A DNA stretch of 64,000 nt from Lates calcarifer. Lineage: Eukaryota; Chordata; Actinopteri; Centropomidae. The translations under genes and the position numbers were made by a program. Under the pieces are notes generated by a model. It was given only the letters and a program-made list of their open reading frames with translations, ran no database searches and was not told where the DNA came from. Below are positions 38,866 to 50,405 of this stretch, one piece after another; position 1 is the stretch's first letter; each line of letters begins with the position of its first letter. The DNA lies in contig NC_066853.1 in the NCBI RefSeq assembly GCF_001640805.2, forward strand, positions 22,875,173 to 22,939,172, read 5' to 3'.

Positions 38866-39808
38866 GCACTGATCAGCCGCAACACGAATACCTGCCTAAT
38901 ATCATTTTGTGGCAGCAAAATCACAATCATCTGAGACCTGTTGAGAATTGGACTCCACAAGACCCCTGTGAGTGTCCAGTGGTATCAAGCACCAAGGCAT
39001 TAGCAGCGGATCTTTATCAGTCCTGGAAGTTGCAAGGTGCAGGCTCTACAAAAATGTTTAGGTTGGTGATACATGTCAAAGTCAAATCCACATGAATGCT
39101 ATTACCCAAGGTTTCCCAGTAGAACTTTGCCCAGAGTGTCATACTGCCTCAGCTGGCTTGCCCTCTTTCCATAGTGCATCCTGGTGCCATTCTCTTCCCC
39201 AGGTAAATGACGCACATGCACCGACCCATCCACATAATGTGAAAGAAGACACGAGTCATTCTGACATTCTCACGCTCATGTGTCCTTTTGCACTTTGGAT
39301 AGTAGACAGGGGTCAGCGTGGACCCTCTGACCGGTCTGTGGCCACACAGCATATGCAGCAAGCTGTGATGCACTGTGTGTTCTGACAGCTTTCTATCATT
39401 TTCTAGCATTTTTTTTTTAAGCAATTTTGTGCTTCAGCAGCTCCTCTGTGGGACAAGGCCACATGGGCCAGCCTTTCCTCCCCATTTGCATCAGTGAGCC
39501 TTTGTCATCCATGGCCCTGTCTTCAGTTTGCCAGCTATCCTTCCTTGGACCACCTTTGATTGGTACCAGCCACACCAGGATCACCCCATAAGACCAGCCA
39601 TTTTGGAGATGCTCTGACCCAGTCATCTAGCCATCACAATTTGACCCCTGTCAGAGTTGCTCAGATCCTTACATTTGCACAAATGCTTCCAATGTATCAA
39701 ATTTAAGAACTGACTGCTTGTCTGTTGCTTAATATAGCCCATCCCTTGACAGGCACCATTGTAACAAGATAATCAAAGTTATTCACCTGTCAGTGCCTGA
39801 TGAATGTA
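38866..39808 (-). mobile_element. Tc1-like transposon, internally deleted and decayed
   Basis: The left end GCACTGATCAGCCGCAACAC is the terminal repeat of a common fish Tc1-type element, and the right end holds ATTCACCTGTCAGTG. Between them, on the minus strand, transposase pieces are seen: SEHTVHHSLLHM, GKRMAPGCTMERGQAS and, near the right end, antisense of the N-terminal helix-turn-helix part. The middle part between about 39040 and 39060 is missing compared with the roughly 1.5 kb full element, so the segment is only about 0.94 kb. It belongs to the same family as the remnant at 63438-63964. Confidence 0.8.
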
Positions 39809-40529
39809 TGATGAGATGAGGAAGTGTGGAGGAGGAATGGTAGAGAAAAGAATGAAAAGTTATCACAGGGAAGATTTTAGCTCTGCCAGGAAAAAGTCAC
39901 AGTTTGTACTGAGATTGTACTTGTCAGCCCAGGAGGTGCACATGTGTTTTTTCTTACCTTTCAGTCTTTTTGCCCATTTGTTCATGTGTGTGGGCCTGTA
40001 GTTCTGCTGGTGTGTGTGTGTGTGTGTGTCTGTTTGCTTCTTTCTTTTTACATCTTCTCACCTGAATTGAAGAGAAAATGCTTGTTGTCATGTGGCTGAA
40101 GACAGACAGAGACAGACTGGCTGGGGCACTGTGTTGCGTATTTCATTCATCATCAAGGATTTTGGTGACTTGTACTCTTGTTTCAAGTCAGATATGGTTG
40201 AAACGGATGGTGCTGTTTTTTTGTGATCAGGGAGCATTCGTTCCCTTAGGAGGACCAAATTGCTCTTCAGTATTCTAAGTATTTAAGCTGATCTTTAGCA
40301 AGCAATCTAATGACATAAAGGCTGTTTTAACCTTCTTCTGCACCTTGATTGTTTCTTCTTTGTCGCAGTGTCCCCACAGCACAGAGGAATTTTGCACTGA
40401 AGAATGCAACATCATTCACTTTAATGTAGCAGTCTCTAGCCTGTTGTTTGTTGCGTGTTTTACCGATGCTGTCCTCCTGTAAACAACGAGCCCATAGGTT
40501 GTCTGTGCAAGCAGCTTATTATGACTCAT

Positions 40530-40790
40530 AGTTATGTTTTATTGTCCTCTAGCGGGTGTAGTAATTATAACAGGAGCAAAGGAGGAACACAGGTGACATA
40601 GAATACAGAGGGATAAAGTCTGTGTTAGGAGGAGGTTGGGGTGGATGGATTGGTCAACAAAACTCAGGACTTTCTCACAGGAGGCCGCTGTTCGTTTCCC
40701 ACTTGAAATCTTAAGTTGGCATTGTTTGTTTTTATCGATGACTGCTCCAGTTTTTGTGCCTAAACCTAACCAAGCCATAACTGTTCTAGT
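40530..40790. repeat. Probable dispersed fish repeat fragment
   Basis: TTTTTGTGCCTAAACCTAAC followed by CAAGCCATAACTG is a phrase seen in a common teleost repeat. TTTTATTGTCCTCTAGCGGG at the other end may be its partner. The boundaries and class are unknown. The minus-strand open frame here is not a gene. Confidence 0.4.
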
Positions 40791-41894
40791 TTAACCATGT
40801 GTTTATTATTATTATTATGAGAGAAAATTAAATATATTTTTTTTGTTTTTTGTTTAATTTCTAAAATTCTGGCAACAGCCCAGTTTCTTGCATTTGTTGT
40901 TTAGTAGTGGCGCTGTGAGAAGTTCATGTGAAAATCTAACTTGGAGATTATGGAAATGTGAAACATGTGTAACACATACATTTTATGTCATTAAAAAACA
41001 TAATTTCTATGCAATGTATGATAGATGAGTGCCAACAGAAGTTGTCCAACAGAAAATAATGATGATGATTTCAGTATCAGTATCAGTAAATTAATTTAAG
41101 CGACTCAGTTAAACACGTGTCCTTTTTACAGTCTTTCTTAAGGCTGTGATTTAAAAATGCAATGAAAATGAGCTGTTGTTTCTGAACACGAGATGTTGCA
41201 CTGAATCCCCTATAAGAGGACCTTGCTGGTGGAATACAGCGACGTTTCAAGAAAGAAACCTGCTTTCCCCAGGTAGACTTCTCACGGAGAAAGTATATTT
41301 CGCTGGTTTCAGATTCTAACTTGAGTGGCTGGATCAAAGGAGAGATCATTACATGCAGTGATGCATCCTATAAAATAACCAAGAAACTGAAACTAACACC
41401 AATAAGCCTATACAAGTCTTTAAAAAAAAGGATTATGTTAAAATCAGACAAATTGCACTGTGAGGAGAAGCTGCACTCTGAAACACACACCAATAAAAAA
41501 ATAAATAAGTAAAAATAGTCAGGGAGACGCAAATAAGTAAGCCTTGTTTCCTGAACATGATCTGGAGTAGAGGAGAAATCTGCTTACCAACCTAATGTGT
41601 TTATATGCAGATGTAAAGCAATCAGGTTAATGCGGTGCATGTAAACATGTTCTCTGATGACCCAAGTAACCTGGCTTCTCTAAGTAGTATGGTTACTTAT
41701 TGTAGGTGTATATAAATGCACTAAAAGGCTATACAGTAAGCCACAGGGTTTTAAGTTCCCATTGTGGAAAGGCCTAACAGATTGTGTATAGTAATGTACT
41801 ATTGTGCTGGTAATGTATCACTTCCCTACACTAGAATTAATGAGTTAGTACCAGAAATCTGTTTTATGACACCTTCTTTTTCTCTCCTCCCCAG

Positions 41895-42057
41895 ATCTGT
41901 GACAAGGAGTGGCATTACTACGTCATCAACGTGGAGTTCCCAGTGGTGATGCTCTATGTGGACGGAGTGACCTACGACCCCTACCTGGTGACAGATGACT
42001 GGCCCATCCACCCCTCACAGATTGATGTGCAGCTGACAGTTGGGGCCTGCTGGCAAG
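41895..42057 (+). CDS. clstn2: Calsyntenin-2 exon (visible exon 4): second half of LNS domain
   Basis: The acceptor is TCTCTCCTCCCCAG. The exon starts at a codon boundary: ICDKEWHYYVINVEFPVVML, YVDGVTYDPYLVTDDWPIHP, SQIDVQLTVGACWQ, then one base of a glycine codon. 'CDxEWHxYVxNVEFPxVxLYxDG' and 'VGACWQ' are diagnostic for calsyntenins, and the WPIHPS segment fits calsyntenin-2. The exon is 163 nt and leaves in phase 1, matching the GC at the start of the next exon. The donor GTGACT at 42058 is modest (no G at +5). Two further in-phase GT donors lie 18 and 42 bases downstream (see the 42058-42099 entry). Confidence 0.95.
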
Positions 42058-42099
42058 GTGACTGGACAGAGCCTGGTGATAATGACAGTGATGCCAGTG
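42058..42099 (+). CDS. clstn2: Possible in-frame 3' extension of the 41895 exon (alternative donors)
   Basis: Reading continues openly past the first donor as GDWTEPGDNDSDAS, an acidic segment. Three donors of the form G|GTGAY occur in the same phase: after 42057 (GTGACT), after 42075 (GTGATA) and after 42099 (GTGATG). Use of the second or third would insert 6 or 14 residues before GEVTKP without changing the frame. Calsyntenin-1 and -3, as I recall them, carry an acidic loop at exactly this place, just after GACW. Calsyntenin-2 of mammals does not. None of the three donors has the consensus G at +5. Whether the extension is used is inference. Confidence 0.35.
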
Positions 42100-45000
42100 G
42101 TGATGATAACAAGTGTAGATACTCAATTTTTTATAATAGAGTTTATTCATCCTGTACATAATTAAAAGTGACACAGTTCAACTGAAACAAAAGTTTGAAT
42201 ATAAAAGTCACAGTAAAATGAGGTATTTTGTCTTTTGTGCTGATGGAATACTGCTTCTATATGAGACCAAGTTCAAGAATATAAATAATACTGTCTGACG
42301 TATTATTACTAAAGGAGTCATTGAGTGTTGAACATGTTCTTTGGCCTTGAATGAACAATGTAATTAGGAAGAGCACTTAGTCTGCCTTTGACAAACGATT
42401 GAACCAGTCTGAATGAAGGCGTACAATTAAACTGTCCTCCAAACTGATAGCTGCCACTAATTGCACAAGGGTAGAAGAAAGGGCACTTTTTCACACAGTA
42501 CAGCCTGCCGTTGATTTGATAGTCCAAATGAGACTGCTCAGTGATGCTTAACCTCAGATAAAGAGTCAAGATATCTCTCTGCGCGGGTCATCTAGTGTCG
42601 CTTTCATCTGCGGCGGTGACTCCCCCTTAACCACCCTCCTCCTCCCCCCAGGTCCTCCTCCTTCCCTCCCACTTCTTTCACTGAACATTGCAAGCCTTTA
42701 GGAGGATTAAAGCGGCCTTGAATAGAAGAAGGAGTTCAGAGACTATTTCTGCTTTTCTAGTTGGGGGCTAAGCCTCAGTAAAGAGTTGTAAAGGCAATGG
42801 TGAAATCTTAACATAAGCCATTAGCCACAGCAGATTGCCTTTTCAAAGCACTGAGCTTTAAGTGTCCAGCATCTTGATTGCAAACATGTTGCAAAGATGA
42901 GCTCATTTATTGTCTAACTGGCTCAAGAAGCTTTTGCTCTGAATGTGGTTTTAGAGCAAGGGTGAAAAGAAATTCAACATTTGTAGAGATGCAGTAGTGG
43001 GTTTACCTCTGTTGTCTGTTGCTTGTGGCATGTTATGATTTAGAGTTTAAACAGGATATGACATGATAGAGTATGCGAATGGATGGCAGAGTAAATAAAA
43101 ACATTTGTCAGCTCAAAGCAGTGGGCCTGCAAGCAACAGTGATATTTTGCAATATTTAATTAAATTTCATGATGTAGTTTCATGGTTCATAACACTTAAC
43201 TGGCCAGTCAGCATTGTCTAATGGAAATAGATTCTGTCCTGACCACAGCAAATGAACATAATTTAGAATAATCATATTGCACATATTTATTCAAAGAATC
43301 CATTTTCAGTATGGCGTGTTGAGATTTTAGAGTTTCATCATCTGTGTAAATCTTGCAATGAAACCTGCCTCAACCTGCCATTATGGTCTGCTAACACACA
43401 TCAATCAGTTTTTATTAGTAGAGGTCCAGTGCTCCATGTGTGTCTACACAGGAGGTGTTCAGGCACAGTATTGAGTTGTGGGTGACCTGTGTATTGAAAG
43501 TACTCTGAACCCAATGCACAATCACTGTAGTCATGCATGTAAAACACAGGACCTGGAGCATAAAAATACACTTCAGGTGCATTTACGGACGTATAACACA
43601 AATGAAACATGAATCATTTGGTAGCAGCAGGAATGATTTAAAACAGGAGTGTGTCTTAGATATTATACTTCTGCATAAGAGTGAGGTTAAGTTTCGTCAT
43701 CTGCCCAAGTCTGCGAAGATGCTTACACAACTAATGTGCTTGATTTGGTTAGAGTGTCCTCTGGTGTATTAGACTGTTTGGTTTGGGTTGTGTAGGCTGG
43801 TGGACTCTGCGCAGTGTGATTCATTTGTGGTGTGAAAGCAAAGTGGACCAACTACAGGACTGTGTGAGAGCAAATGTGTGGTTTTAGCATACATTCAGAA
43901 ACTAAGCTATTAATCCATCTGCTGTCCGTGAACTGTTAAGAAAGTGAACTGCCGATCTGTATAAGCAATGTACTATATAGCCTTTTTAATACAAGATCAT
44001 TTTGTAACCATTGGAATGCACATCACGAGGTTAGTGCAAAAGCTTTCCCCAGCAAATCAGATGGTAAAAAGGAGCTAAAACAGAGATGTGCTGAGTCTAT
44101 ATTAAGACTGAATGAAACATAAGAGCCCACACACTAACTATCCTTACAAGTAGCCTATTTTTGACATGTTTCTGTCTGTTCATTGCTATTAATGACATAC
44201 TGTGTTTGTGAACTCTTTGTGACACCAGAGAAGATAGATATACCCATAAGGTGTAGCAAAGTGCTGCATAACTTGTCACTGGGATTTAATTTCCCCACAT
44301 GGGGTCCATGTAGTGCTGCTGATGCAGGATGCTGTCAGTCCATATGATCTTATGTTTAGCTTATGCTTGGTTTGTTTATCATAAGTCAGTGTGTACATTA
44401 AACAGACAGCGTCAGTGTATAATTTTCCTCCTTTGATTGTTAACGACAGGACCAAGCTGCAGGTGTGAAAGGAAAATTTATGATCAAATGGACTATATGC
44501 ACAAACCGTACGTGCTGAATGATTCCCAGAATACCATTATTATATTGCTGACAAATCCTTGTTTTAGTGTGGTATGATACCAGTCACCCTTGTGGAAACA
44601 TTGGTATAACTATAATTTATAAGAAGCAGCACCACACCCCCACCCCCACCCCTCTTCCTTTCTTTTTTTCCATTCTTTGTATTTTATTGGTCTTGTATGC
44701 TTTTCTAAAGGACTTTTAGTTTGACAATAAAAATGAACAGAACTGAAGATATGTGAAAATGTCCACCTAAGTAGACATTTAATATAGTAAGAAGAGAACC
44801 ATATATATTTATACTTTTTTATACAACTATTACTTGTTCAGTGTATACTTATGCTATTTGTGCGGTCATACATTTTGAGCTGCATTTGGAAGTCCACAAA
44901 GACATTCATGCCCACCCTCCCTGACATGGACCGATGACCAAATTAGTGTCACAGGACACTCACAACTACATGGACAGAGGAAGTTCAAAGATGCCAGTAT

Positions 45001-48000
45001 ACTCAAAACTTGACTTGGACACTAGTAGACAGCAGTGTATGCCTTTGGTCTGCGTATACAAGTTACACATACAGTACAGTCCTTTGTAGATATGTGACAC
45101 AGAGGGTAGTATTTGGGTTTGAGTTACATCTGTTCTTATGAGTGATATTCTAAACTAACCTGCAGATATCTGTCTGGACAAAACACATGGGTAGCCTTAC
45201 TGGTAAACTGCTGGATTACATTGCTCATTACTATACATGAGGTACAGTTGTTAGTGTGACTCCCTGCAACAACAAAGCATTGAATTCTGGCTACAAAGTG
45301 TACATTTGTACATTTTCATTCTCTCCTATTGTTTAATGGAGGGGTTGCCCATACTTCTTCCTTCACCTCTGAGAGTGCTGGCTGTGCACTTTTCACACAG
45401 TCAACTTATATTTTACCCTCTGACCTGGCAGAGCTTGTTCGTGTTCAGAAGTGTGTGAAGAGCAACACACTCATCTCATTCTTTCTTCTCCTCAGTTATG
45501 TAATTGCACAGTGCTGGTCTGCCTCACTGGCTTCCAACAGGAGGTATGCAGGAAGAAGTGTTGATGGTTAAATACATGCTTAAATTGAAACATAAATATC
45601 TGCATTTATACAGTAAATACAGACACACAGGTGCTGACACAGATACACATGTAGTAAATCACAGAGTAACTGAGACTATCTCTCACACTTACACTTAAGT
45701 AATGATCCTATATCCAGTTCACTCATGCTTCTGCAGTCTCATCTGTTGCTTTTTTGGAAATGACGCAAATAAAGCAGAGTAAAAAGGAGAGTGAAGATCT
45801 ATAAAGCAAGGAGAGCTGCATAGAGCAGGCAAAGAGAGCTGACACCATGTAAAAACCAGTCTCTGTAAAGTGAAATGATCAGCGGTTTTATCACCCGTAT
45901 CATTCCCGCTCCACAGTGTCTCGGTAATCCCCTCTCCTCTTCTTCTCTTTTTTTACCCTCTGTCTGAGACCCTTAATGGTGTCTCTGGCCACAGCCTAAA
46001 TTGATAACATCTGTCAGGGAGGGACTGAGTGGATAGGTGGATATCTAGAGAGAGGACAGGAAAAATTGAAAAAAAAAAGAGTAACTGAGTTAAGGAAGAA
46101 GAAGAGGGCGGGGAGCAGATGAAGCATAACAAAAGAGGAAAGAATGGGTTTAGCATAGTTTGGCATATGAGAATCCAAGTGTGATCCTGTGTTTTTATGA
46201 GATAGACTCTGCTTCCCTGATTATCTGGTGCCTGGCAGGGTATCAGAAAGTACAGGAGATGGCTTTAAATATACAGGAGATGGTTTTGAATACACAAAAC
46301 CAGCATTCAACCAGAGTTGGATTACCAGCATTTCAATGAAAGGCAAGTGAGATCAGTGTGGTTGCCAAACCACACAAAGAAGTGTATAGAATCACAGACA
46401 TAAGCCATAACCACAGGGTGACTATATCTCTGGTATGGTACCAGATTTTTACAGTGCATGGAATTGACTGTTCACAAATTGACTATTTATACACCTGCCA
46501 GGCTTTCTGCTGTGCATGGCACATAATGCAGTTTACAACGGTAACAGTGGCAGATTTACCGCTTGGAATTCCTGGTAAATTTTGAAACAATGGGACCTTA
46601 ATGTCAGACAGTGGCACACATCAAAAGCAGGCTTCTCATTTCCAGCCAGTTCTGATTTTGCTGCTGAATTACGGGCAGATTTAATCAGTTGTAGATAGAT
46701 AGATTAAACTTAAGTTTGCTCCAGGAACCAGTGCTCTCTCTTCTTACAAGAATCCTGTAGAAGTAGTCTTAAATTGGCGCTTAATTGCTACATTGCTTGA
46801 TATAATGCTAAAAGACTAAGAGATTAAAGCTGCATTTCGCAGGCATGTAGAAGATGGTCCTGTATTGCAAAACAGAGCTATTTAGTCCTCCTATTTCTAT
46901 GTATGATATGGAATAGTATGGAATCAGACTCTTAGAGGCGCATGTGTGAGGAGTTTTATAGCTGCCCCCATATTTCTGGACATATATTCCAGGCAAGAAA
47001 ATGGTTTCATCAGTCTCTTGTCTGTTAAGGCAGGCAGACGGATGACAAGCCACTGGGTTAATATGGCCCCCTGGACAGATCACATCAACTGGTAGGAGTG
47101 TTATCTCCTTCAGGGGTGATAAGGGAGCTCTGCCCAACTGGCCGTAGTGCGCAGTGTAGCTGCAGGTCAGCAATTGTAGGGATGATTCTAAGTTGAAGGT
47201 CTGCAGTCCGTTTCTGCTACATTTTCACACTAGGAAAGTAGGGCATGATAAAGTGTTTCCTGTAGTGATCAGCTGTGTCTCCACCTGCACTGACATTTTC
47301 AAACCCTGCGAGCATCACGTAGGGCAGTGATAAATGCGCCTGTACCATCAGCAGGAAATTATGGGCACCTGGGTCAAGCTTGGCAATGTCTGATGAAGCC
47401 AAGGGGTTTTGAAATTAGTATTTCCTCAACTCCAGTCAAATATTACACAGCACCTCTTCAGTCTGGTTCCCAAACTAAAATTATTTCTTCCAGAAAATAC
47501 TGAAGAAGGACAACATTGGATGGATTGGAAGTGGACTGGATTTGATGTAGTAACCTGTAGTAAGCAAGGCTTGCTAAGTAGCAAAAAGTGTTAAAATAAA
47601 TCTTTCAGATTAACCCCATAAAGGTATAAAGGTCAAGCACAAATGGGTGCAGCACTTACGTCTTGCCCCTGGCAGAGCTAAGGCATAATTTTGACCCATG
47701 AAGGGGAGCAGAATAGCAATTTGTGCAGACAAACACCACTATTGCTGCTTTGGCCTCCACTGCATCTATCACCCACAGGTCCTCTAGTGCCCACTTATGA
47801 CCCTTCATCTGCCACAGCCTCACAGTATAACCTTTTAGTTTTCAACTGGTGGGGTCTAAATTGTGTCAAAAACTATAATTAGCTAGCCGAGACAGTGATT
47901 TGAATCTTGAGTAGAGCTGTGAGGTGCTCAGTCTGGTTTTTATGGCCACAGATGCTCTAGAAGAAGTAAGCCAGACTGGTTCCATTAGAGTGATTAGGTG

Positions 48001-49497
48001 GGAATAATCAGAAAAAATTGGCAGAGCTAGCTGGACCGGATATAAATTGCACAGGGAGTCTTTAGAGGTAGAATAATGTCTAGAACCTGTTCACCATATG
48101 CATGGGTTTTGGCAGTCCAAGTTGTTTCACAGTAAAGGGATACTTGACCTAATGAAATTTGTTGGATCTGGCAGGCCGCTCAATGTCCAAATGCAGATTT
48201 TTGTCCAGCTAGTTAGAAAAGTAAAAAAAAAAGGACGTAAAGAATGCTGAGGGTGAACCCCCAGCAGCTGGCCATAAGGTCAGAAGGTAGTTTAGAGCAA
48301 CAGGAGGGCTATTTTCCAGTTCCACTATACCTTACCATCCCAGTTGATTTAGAAAGCTATACCTATAATAACAGGGCCCTAAATGATTTAACATCTGAGT
48401 GACCGAATGCCTTTGCTCTCCCTCCTGTACTGGAGATTGCTGTTTACAGCAGTAAGGGTTAAGACTGTTTGGTCATTGAGCCACTTCCCTCATTTGCTGT
48501 ACTTGCAGGATACAATGGTTCTAAGGTAGACTGTAGTAGTGTACCAAGTAGTAGCTTTTCTTTAATATACAATAAATGGGCAAGCATGCATAGGATTACA
48601 AACACAGCTGGCTGTTAGATACTGATGACTGTACACACATTCCTAGCAGTGAAAAATAAGTACAAAAAGAATGGTTGTTGCTTGCATCCAACAGTCACTT
48701 AGCAGCATATGTGTGAGGCCACTGAGTGTCACAGAAGGGTGCTGAGAGAGCCTAGACAAATAAATTGATGGAGAAACAGAATGAGTTTCTTGGTATGCCC
48801 CTTTGTTATAGCTTTACCCAATGGTCATTGTTTCACTGCAATCCCCCTAATGTTTTTATGTATGACTATGGTCAGATTTTTTGATGACAAATGTTATTAG
48901 ATGAAGGGAGTGTTCTGTACCCGTGTTGCTTTGGTGCATTAATGCCAGAATGGGAGAGAACCAGAGAGAAGAGAGGAGAAGAGCATGTGATGAAAAAAGT
49001 AAAAGGACGGAAAGGAATGGGAAGGTGAAGTTTTGATGTCCAAAGCTAGTAACCTTTTAGCTAATGAGTGGTTTGGAGATTCTTCTTGGTGGTATTGGCC
49101 TTTACGGAGTTCAGAGGACATACTTTAAATGTGTTGACTTTTTCCTTACCTTTATTTAGCCTGGATGGGCCAGCTGGGTAACACTTGAACTTTTACAGCA
49201 GCACCCTGCTGCTTAGTCACAGAACAGGGACACAAAACATGCATCTTAAGGCCAATTATAAACATAATTTGGTCATCAGGACTCATAATTAAAGACCAGA
49301 CAAGGTCAGTGGATACCAGTAGAGAAAGACATTACACCATGGTGGTCATTACTGTAGATCAACTTTAACCCAGAAATTTCATATCTACAACTACTTTGAG
49401 ATTTCTGTGACTCATTGTAATGGCTTCATAGAAAGTAAAGTATCAAGTCATTTTCTGAAATATTTTACTGTACGTGTGTGTATGGTTGTGTGTGTAG
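42058..49497 (+). other. clstn2: Intron between visible exons 4 and 5
   Basis: This 7.4 kb intron has an unusual acceptor, TG-rich rather than pyrimidine-rich, ending TGTGTGTAG. A repeat-free block with few stops on the minus strand lies at 46.81-47.40 kb but has no recognisable product. I see no definite transposon. Confidence 0.85.
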
Positions 49498-49664
49498 GCG
49501 GAGAGGTGACCAAGCCACGGTTCACTCAGTATTTCCGGGGCAGCCTATCTGGACTGACGATCCGACCTGGGAAGATTGAGAGTCAGAAAGTTATTTCCTG
49601 TCTGCAGGCCTGCAAAGAGGGACTGGACATCAACTCCCTTGAGAGCCTGGATAAGAACATAAAG
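49498..49664 (+). CDS. clstn2: Calsyntenin-2 exon (visible exon 5): end of LNS domain
   Basis: The first two bases complete a glycine codon, then GEVTKPRFTQYFRGSLSGLT, IRPGKIESQKVISCLQACKE and GLDINSLESLDKNIK. 'QxFxGxLxxLxxRxGKxESxKVIxCLxxCKEGLD' is a calsyntenin signature closing the LNS fold, and the residues match calsyntenin-2. The exon is 167 nt and ends at a codon boundary, with donor GTATTC (weak: no G at +5). The acceptor tract is mostly alternating TG, and a CA repeat begins 8 bases after the exon end, which may matter for splicing. Confidence 0.95.
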
Positions 49665-49671
49665 GTATTCA

Positions 49672-49691
49672 TACACACACACACACACACA
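49672..49691 (+). repeat. (CA)n microsatellite next to a splice donor
   Basis: Ten CA/AC units begin 8 bases downstream of the exon end at 49664. CA-rich intronic tracts are known binding sites of hnRNP L, which modulates nearby splice-site use. The link here is inferred from position. Confidence 0.9.
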
Positions 49692-50084
49692 AGGAAAAAG
49701 ACACAAAGGGTGCTCTGAAAGGGGGACTTAGACTGCAGAAAACACACAAATTAATGGTACACATCTACTATACACAATACAAATCTGATTTATTTTTCAT
49801 AATTTACCTAGTTCTTTTTTGGAATAGAATAACTAAACTGAAGTGAAAGACTTTTAGACTTCACAGTTGGACCACCATTGAATAGTTTTCTGAATTAACT
49901 TTTTAAGTTTCATACTCAAGGTTTTATAATATTCACTCACCATATTCTACCTGAACTAGGCTCCCACACAGTAAATTCCAGCTCTGTCAGCAATATTTTG
50001 GTTTTAAAATCCATCTTGTATTCAGTTCATATTTGCTCCTCTGCTGAGAGTTGATGAAAAGAGCTATACCAATCTAATATATGT

Positions 50085-50405
50085 CCAGGTTAAATATGAA
50101 GCTAAGGCAGCAGCGGATGAGCTTATCTTAGCATAAAGACTGGAAACTGCTGGCCTGACAACCTCACAGTGACAGGAGGAGTCCAGGAAGTCACCTCTCC
50201 TTGCTAAGAAATAACAATCATAAAACCATAACATGTCATTTTCAGAGATTTAACATTATAATTAGTGAACTTGAGAGGTCCTGGCTTTAGGATTTTGTTA
50301 CTTTTGGACTAAGCGAAGCTAACCGACTGCTGGGTATAGCTTTATATATACTATACAGACATGACAGTAGTATTAATCTTCTCAATAAACACCAATTATT
50401 ATTTT
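50085..50405. repeat. Dispersed 'GCTTAGC' repeat, two inverted half-copies
   Basis: The left part reads GTTAAATATGAAGCTAAGGC then TTAGCATAAAGACTGGAAAC. The right part reads ACTAAGCGAAGCTAACCGAC, CAGACATGACAGTAG and TTAATCTTCTC, which is the same family in reverse. The two halves therefore face each other around about 90 bases. They may be two insertions or one rearranged copy. Confidence 0.6.

Larger units (their letters stand above)
18005..41894 (+). other. clstn2: Large intron (23.9 kb) between visible exons 3 and 4
   Basis: The intron starts with GTAAGA and ends with a C/T-rich tract and CCCCAG. It holds two decayed Tc1-like elements (28320-29110, 38866-39808), a SINE (32413-32710), a fold-back insertion (26608-26727), most of the long TG/CA microsatellites, a 28-base poly(A) (31041-31068), two strong G-quadruplex motifs and candidate regulatory stretches at 33290-33660 and 38090-38350. 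I found no exon of this or another gene. Long open frames at 26814-27302, 34162-34593 and 35908-36318 follow simple-sequence or pyrimidine/purine bias. Confidence 0.88.

Noticed and set aside
41926..42174. Minus-strand open frame overlapping the 41895 exon
   Set aside because: It is the antisense shadow of a well-supported calsyntenin exon.
42640..42665. Recursive splice site candidate (C-rich tract followed by CCCAGGTCC)
   Set aside because: The part after AG is GTCCTC, not GTRAG, so it would not regenerate a usable donor.
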